This document shows, one piece after another, positions 34,113 to 39,751 of a stretch of DNA of 39,751 nucleotides. The stretch spans positions 1 to 39,751 of the forward strand of contig CAINFC010000287.1 in assembly GCA_903847975.1 (NCBI GenBank), written 5' to 3'. This stretch comes from an uncultured Acidobacteriota bacterium (GTDB lineage Bacteria > Acidobacteriota > UBA6911 > CAINFC01). Both the position numbers and the translations under genes were made by a program. Under the pieces are notes generated by a model. The model worked only from the letters and a program-made list of their open reading frames with translations. It searched no databases and had not been told where the DNA came from. The number at the start of each line of letters is the position of its first letter. The stretch's first letter is position 1.

Positions 34113-34141
34113 TTCTTACAGATTTGCCGGAAACCTGTCAA
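34113..34141 (-). promoter_or_regulatory. Promoter of the unknown/TPR gene pair
   Basis: On the minus strand TTGACA (34136-34141) is followed after 17 bases by TAAGAA (34113-34118). The rest of the 34038-34181 gap shows nothing else. Confidence 0.5.
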
Positions 34142-34181
34142 TTTATTCAAACCCCTGCCAATGAAGAACAAACGACACGAA

Positions 34182-35108
34182 CTATTTCCTTAGAGACTTG
34201 ATTTTGCGCCGGACCAATTCGGTTACTACCCCTTGAACCTTGACGATCTCAATCGGGTACGTTTTTTCTTTGTGGTCCTTTAGGTTAAAGGGGGTAAGGG
34301 TGATGAGGTCATCCTTTCGGTGGTAAACCTTCAACGTATACCCCATATCCACCCCTTCCACGATCCAAACCGCAACAACATCGCCGTTCCGAGGTTCCAA
34401 ATCGGAATCCAGGAGGATTAAATCGCCTTGCTGGAAATTCGGCTCCATGCTGTTTCCGTCCACCTCCAGGCAAAACTCGGTATCCTTGACCTTGCTGTGC
34501 ATGATGGTGCACCACAGGCTTTCGTTCTCTGTCCACTGCGGGTCGGAATTGGCGGCGATTTTGGAGTAGAAGCGGACCCGGGACCACATGGGAGGCTGGG
34601 GCGAATCGATGTTATGGTCAATAGGTACCGAGGTCCTGTATTCGTGGATCGCCTCGGAAACGGTTAGGTTGTCGACCGGGTTTTGCTCCCCTTCCGACTT
34701 CACGGGATAAGACACCAGGGCAGGTGTCGCAACCGCCTCGGCTCCCGCGGCCAATTGTGAAAATAACAATGAGGCTTTTGCGGTGTTTTCCACGACGCTT
34801 TCCACGATACGCAAAAGCTCGGCGGGCGCGTCCTTCAGCCCAGTGATGGCGTTTTTGAGTCGGGTGATATTTTCCGGCTCCGGATTTTCCACAATTTCGA
34901 AGTCGACATTGAGATCCTTCCATTGAATTCCAAGCGCACGGCAAATTTTTTCAATATTTTCCGTTGATAAATCTGCTTTTCCATTTAACACCATTGATAT
35001 CATCGATTGTCCCAGGCCGATCAGACCGCTGATTTGTATCTGGTTCATGCCGTGCAAATCCATGTAATCCTTGATCTTGATGGCCACGGCTTTCGATAGA
35101 CTATTCAT
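34182..35108 (-). CDS. Phage-type repressor, HTH plus S24 (LexA/CI-like) domain
   Basis: 308 residues from ATG 35108, chosen because GGAGG lies 7 bases before it; the longer reading frame upstream would run through the promoter region. The N-terminal HTH (about 8-60; NQIQISGLIGLGQSMISMVLN) binds operators, and a linker of about 100 residues follows. The S24 domain has Ser220 (VDGNSMEPNF) and Lys260 (YTLKVYHR), the catalytic dyad. The usual Ala-Gly cleavage pair about 34 residues before the Ser is replaced by IAAN (184-187), so self-cleavage under SOS may be lost or altered. It faces a Cro-like gene across a shared promoter region, the classic lysogeny switch, and probably controls the integration module. 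Confidence 0.88.
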   Translation of the reverse strand: MNSLSKAVAIKIKDYMDLHGMNQIQISGLIGLGQSMISMVLNGKADLSTENIEKICRALGIQWKDLNVDFEIVENPEPENITRLKNAITGLKDAPAELLRIVESVVENTAKASLLFSQLAAGAEAVATPALVSYPVKSEGEQNPVDNLTVSEAIHEYRTSVPIDHNIDSPQPPMWSRVRFYSKIAANSDPQWTENESLWCTIMHSKVKDTEFCLEVDGNSMEPNFQQGDLILLDSDLEPRNGDVVAVWIVEGVDMGYTLKVYHRKDDLITLTPFNLKDHKEKTYPIEIVKVQGVVTELVRRKIKSLRK

Positions 35109-35211
35109 TTTCAATCCTCCGTTTATCAAATAATATAATATTATACCACACATTATAAATAATAAATAATATTTTATTGACAAAAAGCAACTCTGTTGAT
35201 ATTATAGGCCA
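35109..35211 (+). promoter_or_regulatory. Divergent switch region with near-consensus promoter for the Cro-like gene
   Basis: A very AT-rich region between repressor and Cro-like gene. On the plus strand TTGACA (35177-35182), 17 bases, then TATTAT (35200-35205); the ATG is at 35212, so transcription should start on or next to the start codon. On the minus strand two TATAAT-like boxes precede the repressor. Short AT palindromes (for example around 35126-35145) could be operators. Confidence 0.6.
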
Positions 35212-35421
35212 ATGAAATACAACAGCATTAAATCCTACATGAAAGATAAGTCTTTGACGGAAGTTCAGCTGGCAAGAAAATTCGGGATCTGCCAGTCCTT
35301 TATGAATATGATCAAAAACGGAAAAGCTCGGCCGAACCCGGATCTGGCCCGAAAAATTTCCGGAATTACCGGGGTTCCGTTACTTGCCATTCTTTATCCG
35401 CGAAAGAAATTCCGCGCATAG
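35212..35421 (+). CDS. Cro-like HTH protein
   Basis: A 69-residue single helix-turn-helix protein. LTEVQLARKFGICQSFMNMIKNGKA holds the two HTH helices of the XRE family, followed by PNPDLARKISGITGV. It is transcribed divergently from the S24 repressor and is probably its antagonist. There is no Shine-Dalgarno and the promoter's -10 ends 6 bases before the ATG, so the mRNA is probably leaderless. The coding assignment is supported by the intact HTH pattern. Confidence 0.8.
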   Translation: MKYNSIKSYMKDKSLTEVQLARKFGICQSFMNMIKNGKARPNPDLARKISGITGVPLLAILYPRKKFRA

Positions 35422-35481
35422 GTATGGAACCGCTGCTCCCGGAAAAAATTTCCAAGGGTTTTCCCAATAAAGGAGAACGAA

Positions 35482-35763
35482 ATGCGAATCGTCGCCAGGG
35501 AAAAGGCAATCAAAATAATCCAGAATCATGCGGCTTGGTCCGGGGGATGCGATTTCCCAAAAGGGAGTTTGCTGGCTGGCAACGCAACCAGGCTGGCGTC
35601 CCAAATCGCTCTCTGCGATCTATCATGGACCAAACGTGAAAAAATTCGGTCCATCGCTTCCTGCATCCAGCAATGGGCGGAAGATTCCCGCCCGCTGGCT
35701 ATCGATCTTTCGGACCGGATGGTGGCGGAAAGCCTTCTGAACAACATCATCGAAAATGCGTAA
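35482..35763 (+). CDS. Small hypothetical protein of the phage module
   Basis: A 93-residue protein with a strong AAAGGAGA before ATG 35482. It is predicted to be helical, with no motif I recognise. It follows the Cro-like gene by 60 bases in the same direction and precedes the next promoter. Probably an early accessory gene of the element. Confidence 0.6.
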   Translation: MRIVAREKAIKIIQNHAAWSGGCDFPKGSLLAGNATRLASQIALCDLSWTKREKIRSIASCIQQWAEDSRPLAIDLSDRMVAESLLNNIIENA

Positions 35764-35831
35764 CCATTTCGATCTTTTCCGGTTATGGCCCAAAATATCC
35801 TCAAATATTTTCGTAATAAATTGCTTTTCGA

Positions 35832-35860
35832 TTGACTTCTATAAAACAAATCGCTATGAT
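35832..35860 (+). promoter_or_regulatory. Strong promoter for the recombination/integration genes
   Basis: TTGACT (35832-35837), a 17-base spacer and TATGAT (35855-35860), in an AT-rich gap without genes. It points to the recombination-type genes and ultimately excisionase and integrase. Confidence 0.6.
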
Positions 35861-35923
35861 AGTAAAATAGTATAAATAATCATTTGGCAACACTTAGCGG
35901 TTTGAAAGGAAAAAAGAAAAGTC

Positions 35924-36043
35924 ATGAAAGCAGGTGCAAGGCAAGGACGGAAACCGGAGGTCGGGTACCCGATTCGGCCGGACATAAAAAAAGCCTCGGT
36001 GGCACCCGAGGCCTTCAATAACACTTTAGAAAAAGCTCAATGA
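35924..36043 (+). CDS. Possible 39-residue leader peptide
   Basis: ATG 35924 follows GAAAGGAAAAAAG, and the frame runs 39 codons to a TGA at 36041-36043. It is basic at the start (MKAGARQGRKPEVG). It contains the hairpin at 35986-36012. It could be a leader peptide or simply the open 5' leader of the next gene; there is no homology support. Confidence 0.3.
   Translation: MKAGARQGRKPEVGYPIRPDIKKASVAPEAFNNTLEKAQ
35986..36012 (-). terminator. Intrinsic terminator-like hairpin, oriented for the minus strand
   Basis: GCCTCGG (35993-35999) and CCGAGGC (36006-36012) form a 7-bp GC-rich stem with a 6-base loop. On the minus strand the stem is followed by seven T's. No minus-strand gene is seen to its right, so it would stop antisense transcription entering the repressor side. 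On the plus strand the hairpin sits in the leader of the recombination operon and could affect read-through. Confidence 0.5.
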
Positions 36044-36057
36044 AAGGATATCACGCC

Positions 36058-36939
36058 ATGAGTGAAAGTCAAGCATTGGTTACGGCAAACGATGCCCCTT
36101 TGACCGTGGCCCAGGTTCGGGCGCAGATCAACCTCATCCAGGAAGTGATGAGAACGACCATGCAGGACGGGCAGCATTTCGGCAAAGTTCCCGGCTGCGG
36201 GGACAAGCCAACTCTCCTTAAACCAGGAGCCGAGAAGATTTTGGCTACTTTCCGGATCGCGGTCGATCCGCAGTGCGAGGATTTGTCCTTTACCGACTGT
36301 ATCCGGTACCGGGTTACGGCACGGGCGATCTCCTGCACCGGGACTTTCCTCGGAGCTGGCGTTGGAGAATGTTCCAGCGACGAGGAAAAATACAAGTGGC
36401 GCTCGGCGGTCTGCCATGCCGAATTCGAGGCAACCCCGGAGGACCGGAGAAGGATAAAGTACCTTCGCAATAATGGCACCATCAATCAGATCCGCACCAA
36501 TCCGGCCGACATCGCCAATACGGTCCTGAAGATGGCCAAAAAGAGAGCCCTGGTCGACATGACTCTCACGGTGACCGCCGCCTCCGATATCTTCACGCAG
36601 GATATCGAGGATCTTCCGGCCGAGATCCTCAACCAAAACGGGCAGTCGGATCAACCTCGCCCGCAAGCCTCTCGCCCGCCCATTGCCCCTCCGCAAAGGA
36701 AGAGCGAGGCAGCTCCTTCGGCCCCGGCCGGGAACGGGAACCTCATCAGCGAGGCGCAAGCCAAGAGAATGTTTGCCATTTCCAAGGGCTGCGGCTGGGA
36801 AAACGAAGACGTCCGCAAGCTCATCAACGGTTTTGGATTCGAGCACACCCGGGATATCACCCGGGACAAATACGAGGCAATTATTAACTCCCTTCAGGAG
36901 GTACCCGTGAACGATGAACTGGAGGCCGTAAATGAATGA
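36058..36939 (+). CDS. Phage recombination-associated protein
   Basis: 293 residues from ATG 36058, preferred to ATG 36040 because AAAGGA (36043-36048) is well spaced. The motif HFGKVPGCGDKPTLLKPGAEK (split 'H.GKxPG..KPtLlKpGAE') and the segment GVGECSSDEEKYKWR identify a widespread phage and element family of unknown biochemistry. Members usually lie beside a RecB-like nuclease and are thought to take part in recombination. A Pro/Ala-rich linker leads to a small C-terminal domain (ISEAQAKRMFAIS..) also found in phage annealing proteins. Its stop overlaps the nuclease gene's start. Confidence 0.7.
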   Translation: MSESQALVTANDAPLTVAQVRAQINLIQEVMRTTMQDGQHFGKVPGCGDKPTLLKPGAEKILATFRIAVDPQCEDLSFTDCIRYRVTARAISCTGTFLGAGVGECSSDEEKYKWRSAVCHAEFEATPEDRRRIKYLRNNGTINQIRTNPADIANTVLKMAKKRALVDMTLTVTAASDIFTQDIEDLPAEILNQNGQSDQPRPQASRPPIAPPQRKSEAAPSAPAGNGNLISEAQAKRMFAISKGCGWENEDVRKLINGFGFEHTRDITRDKYEAIINSLQEVPVNDELEAVNE

Positions 36940-37545
36940 CCTGGTCCGAAAAGGCCACCCGGAGATCGAGTTTCAGGCCGAAGACCATACCTACAGGCAC
37001 CTGCCTTCGTTGCGTCAGGTGCCGTCGGTGACCACGATCCTCAAGGTCATGGGAACCTACAGGGATATTGACCCGGAAACCCTGAGCTACGCGGCGATGC
37101 GGGGTACGCACGTGCACCAGGCGTGCGAGCTGTACGATATGGACGATTTGGACATCGAACGGTTGGACCCGCCATCGCCGGTTATGTCAACGGTTGGATC
37201 GAGTTCCGGAAGCGAACCGGCTTTCTGATTGAGGAAACCGAACAAGTGGTTTTCCATCCAACACTTTGGTATGCAGGAACCCTGGACCGGATTGGCCGGT
37301 TCCCGGACGGCAACACCGTCCTCCTGGATATCAAAACATCTGCCAAGATCGAAGACATAACCGGCATGCAACTCGCGGCCTATGCCGGCTGCCTAACGAC
37401 TATCCCCAAAATGAAGCTATGCGTCCAGCTGACAAGAGACGGGCGCTACAACGTGAAAGAGTTCAGCGAATACCATTGGTGGCGCAGATTCCGGGCCTGC
37501 CTGGATTTCTGGAACCTGAAGAAAGAAATGGGGTACGAAATATGA
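36932..37545 (+). pseudogene. Frameshifted PD-(D/E)XK (RecB/Cas4-like) phage nuclease
   Basis: ATG 36932 behind GGAGG begins a nuclease frame: PSVTTILKVMG, then RGTHVHQACELYDMDDLD. It runs to about 37170, where the frame is lost. Homology resumes one frame over from 37171 with AIAGYVNGWIEF, YAGTLDRIGRF, LLDIKTSA and MQLAAYAG. These carry the catalytic D, D-x-K and Q of the family. The junction reads GACCC-GCC where GACCCCGCC is expected, so one C is missing from a C-run. The rest is intact, so this could be a sequencing error or a very recent mutation. Unshifted, the protein would be about 204 residues. The next gene overlaps the stop (ATGA). Confidence 0.75.
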
Positions 37546-38204
37546 TCAGCGGGAATTTAGCATTGGTGGACAAAGAGTCGATGGAAGCCCGAGAAACGCT
37601 GGCCATCGCCAAGACCCTGGTGATAACCACCGACAACGACTACAACCGGGCGGGTGAGCTTCTGCGGGGGATCAAGACGATCTCCCGGCAGATTGAAGAA
37701 CACTACGACCCGCACATCAAAAGGGCCTACGAGCAGCACAAGGCCTTGGTCTCCGACAAAAAAGCCAACCTCAAACCGTTGGAAGAAGCCGAAGCCATCC
37801 TCAAGCCCAAAATGGCCGACTACCATGAGGAACAGGAACGGATCCGCCAGGAAGAGCAGCGCCGCCTGGCCGAGGAAGCCCGCAAAGCGGAAGAGATTCG
37901 GTGTCTGGAAGAAGCCGCACTCCTTGAACAGCAGGGTGAAGTGGCGTTTGCCGATCATCTGATAAAGGAAGTGTTGACGGCCCCGGCACCGCTCATCACT
38001 CTCCCCAAATCCGCTAAGGCGGACGGGATTTCCATCAAGTCGGTGTGGAGTTATGAGGTGGTGAATGAGGCCCTGATTCCGCGGGAATACCTCAGCATCG
38101 ATCACTCCAAAATCGGCAAGATTGTCACCGCGATGAAAGCTCAAACCAGAATCCCGGGAATTAAGGTAATCGAACAAAAGCAGGTATCGGCAAGGAGGTG
38201 GTAG
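37542..38204 (+). CDS. Phage-type coiled-coil protein of unknown function
   Basis: 220 residues from ATG 37542, overlapping the nuclease stop as ATGA. Residues about 20-135 are a charged coiled coil (IKTISRQIEEHYDPHIKRA; QERIRQEEQRRLAEEARKAE). The C-terminal part (WSYEVVNEALIPREYLSID, IGKIVTAMK, IPGIKVIEQK) is a conserved domain that I have seen in phage and element proteins without assigned activity. Position in the recombination block suggests a DNA-transaction role. Confidence 0.7.
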   Translation: MISGNLALVDKESMEARETLAIAKTLVITTDNDYNRAGELLRGIKTISRQIEEHYDPHIKRAYEQHKALVSDKKANLKPLEEAEAILKPKMADYHEEQERIRQEEQRRLAEEARKAEEIRCLEEAALLEQQGEVAFADHLIKEVLTAPAPLITLPKSAKADGISIKSVWSYEVVNEALIPREYLSIDHSKIGKIVTAMKAQTRIPGIKVIEQKQVSARRW

Positions 38205-38432
38205 ATGTGGATCACTATCCCACAATTATCTAAACTTTCCGGCCTTTCAGAAAAGCGTATCCGCCGGTACATCACGAACGGGATGCGGTACTACCAGGAT
38301 AATCCGGGTGGCCTGATAACTGTCCGGATGAGTGACCTTGAAGACTATCGGAAGCGGTTTGTACGCTGTGCTGAACGCGAAATGCCTGACGCAATTCGAA
38401 TTCTATCGACCATGAGGGAGATCAGATCATGA
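38205..38432 (+). CDS. Excisionase-like small HTH protein
   Basis: A 75-residue protein starting directly after the previous stop, with AAGGAGG at 38192-38198. It has a MerR/Xis-type winged HTH (IPQLSKLSGLSEKRIRRYITNG), a wing with ITVRMSDLEDY and a helical tail. Lying directly before the integrase with an ATGA overlap, it is the likely recombination directionality factor. Confidence 0.7.
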   Translation: MWITIPQLSKLSGLSEKRIRRYITNGMRYYQDNPGGLITVRMSDLEDYRKRFVRCAEREMPDAIRILSTMREIRS

Positions 38433-39628
38433 CAGCAAAACTACATTACGATAATAAAGGCTGGCGCGTAGTTATCAACTGGAAAGGCCGCCGAAAGGAG
38501 AAACGATTCGGAAACCGTAGAAATTCTGAAAAGTTAGCCCAACAGTTTGCCGAACAAGTAAACCACCTGATTAATGTAGGCGATCCTTGGATGCTCACCT
38601 CGGCGATTGACGAGAAGAAGGAAGAACCGAAAAAGAAGGAAATCACCGTCGAGGAATATGCAAAGCAGTGGCTTGCAGACATCGAACCGAACCTGAAGCC
38701 AGCCACGCACCTGTCATACAGTCAATCGACAGAAAAACACATTATCCCCGAGATCGGATCCGTAGCTTTAGTTGATATAGATTATAAGTTGCTGAAGACA
38801 TTCATCACCAAGAAGATTGCTGAGGGCTATAGCAAAAATTCAACCAGGATCATGATTGCCACCCTGTCCTCATTGCTCTCAGAGGCTTCCAGAGACGGGC
38901 TGATCCGATCCAATCCAACCCACAGTGTAGGAAGATTACTGGCTGGCGTACGCATGGTAAAAGATGAAGTCGACCCTTTTACAATGGAGGAATTTGAAAA
39001 GTTGGAGCTGGCCGCATTGCAGCGGCGGGAAGTATACCGTGACCTGATCGCTTTCCTGTTCCGAACCGGAGCACGGATCGGCGAAGCACTCGTCGTTCAG
39101 TTCGGTGACATCAATTGGGAAAGCGAAGAAGTACGTATACAGAGGGCGATATCCTGCAACCCAAGGCTGAAAGGAAAAGTCGGACTCACAAAATCTGAGT
39201 ATGGCATGAGGGACATTGACCTTTCTCCGGAGGCATTAGATATGCTCCAAAGGCGAAAGCGCGAGTACCTGGAACAAACCCTGAAGGATCCCAACCTAAA
39301 TCCCAAAGGTCTAATTTTCGCCAACAACGTCGGAAAGAGACTTGACTACGCAAGGTTCTGTAGTTTTTTTTCGAACCTGCAACTGTCCGCCGGTTTGCGC
39401 CATAGAACCATCCATGACCTTAGGCACAGTTTCGGCTCGATCCTACTTTCCTCGGGTGCCCCGATCGGATATGTGGCCAAACAAATGGGCCACGCAAAGG
39501 CTACGACAACTCTACGGTATTACTCGAAGTGGATGCCGAAGGAAGGTGAGTCTTATACGTCAATTTTGGACCGAAAAACGTGGCAAAATCGTGGCACTGA
39601 CAAGAAAAGGCAAAAAAATGAAAAGTAA
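38429..39628 (+). CDS. int: Tyrosine recombinase (site-specific integrase)
   Basis: A 399-residue integrase. An AP2-like arm-binding N-terminus (1-60) is followed by a SAM-like core-binding domain (about 72-165) and a catalytic domain with R216 (FRTGARIGEA), K255 (LTKSEYG), H329-x-x-R332 (IHDLRHSFG), H355 (QMGHAKATT) and the nucleophile Y364. All catalytic residues are present, so it should be active. It overlaps the excisionase-like gene and ends 24 bases before the 3' end of the tRNA gene. That arrangement is typical of islands that recombine into tRNA 3' ends. Confidence 0.95.
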   Translation: MTAKLHYDNKGWRVVINWKGRRKEKRFGNRRNSEKLAQQFAEQVNHLINVGDPWMLTSAIDEKKEEPKKKEITVEEYAKQWLADIEPNLKPATHLSYSQSTEKHIIPEIGSVALVDIDYKLLKTFITKKIAEGYSKNSTRIMIATLSSLLSEASRDGLIRSNPTHSVGRLLAGVRMVKDEVDPFTMEEFEKLELAALQRREVYRDLIAFLFRTGARIGEALVVQFGDINWESEEVRIQRAISCNPRLKGKVGLTKSEYGMRDIDLSPEALDMLQRRKREYLEQTLKDPNLNPKGLIFANNVGKRLDYARFCSFFSNLQLSAGLRHRTIHDLRHSFGSILLSSGAPIGYVAKQMGHAKATTTLRYYSKWMPKEGESYTSILDRKTWQNRGTDKKRQKNEK

Positions 39629-39652
39629 TTTACCGCAAGTTGTTGATTTATA

Positions 39653-39727
<75 letters not shown>

Positions 39728-39751
39728 TGCGGAGGCGGGACAATTATAGCA

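Noticed and set aside
34182-35183. The longer reading frame of the S24 repressor starting at 35183
   Set aside because: The extra 25 residues would be encoded across the divergent promoter region and lack an RBS; ATG 35108 has a strong GGAGG.
36037-36846. A 269-codon minus-strand frame opposite the phage recombination protein
   Set aside because: The plus-strand protein matches a known phage family with good RBS and overlaps; the minus frame reads as low-complexity shadow.

Overview
The window is a mobile accessory island in a bacterial chromosome of moderate GC content. Start sites are mostly ATG, GTG or TTG behind Shine-Dalgarno boxes, and genes overlap tightly. The phylum cannot be told from the sequence; a Gram-negative host is only a guess. 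The island has a tRNA anchor at the right end: a tyrosine integrase (38429-39628) reads toward the 3' end of a tRNA-Thr(CGU) gene (39653-39727, minus strand). No second copy of the tRNA end was seen, so the left attachment site is probably outside the window.

Left flank (1-5200): this is worn accessory DNA. It holds a 5'-truncated caspase-like gene, an amidase, a coiled-coil membrane protein and a holin-sized membrane protein that together look like a lysis cassette. After these come a remnant resembling the end of a BREX BrxC-type protein, an AAA ATPase with a DUF4143-type C-terminus, a truncated ribbon-helix-helix antitoxin, and a scrap resembling an IS256-family transposase directly beside the end of the defence operon.

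Centre (5203-29760, minus strand, about 24.5 kb): ten co-directional, mostly overlapping genes. In transcription order they are a DUF4007 protein (SspB-like), a large P-loop ATPase (SspC-like), a DndC/SspD-like sulfurtransferase, a DndA/SspA-like cysteine desulfurase, and then DptF/SspF-, DptG/SspG- and DptH/SspH-like proteins. This is a DNA phosphorothioate (PT) modification and restriction system of the single-strand SspABCD-SspFGH kind. Three further genes continue the operon: a second, divergent DUF4007-like protein, a second giant P-loop ATPase whose Walker B region resembles that of SspC, and an ATPase-Ser/Thr kinase fusion. This B'-C'-kinase extension is the best candidate for an undescribed system. 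The SspF-like protein also carries an N-terminal region resembling the sulfur-binding domain of PT-dependent HNH endonucleases, which would give the restriction complex its own PT reader.

Right of the operon (29761-34141): a possibly decayed small gene, a WYL-domain regulator, and a divergent intergenic region with a long perfect inverted repeat. A protein-tyrosine-phosphatase-like gene and a two-gene unit (unknown protein plus TPR protein) follow. The regulator probably controls the defence operon, and the phosphatase could oppose the kinase.

Right end (34182-39751): a phage-like integration and control module. It contains an S24-type repressor, a divergent Cro-like protein with a near-perfect promoter and a probably leaderless message, recombination-type phage genes (one a frameshifted PD-(D/E)XK nuclease), a small excisionase-like protein, the integrase and the tRNA.
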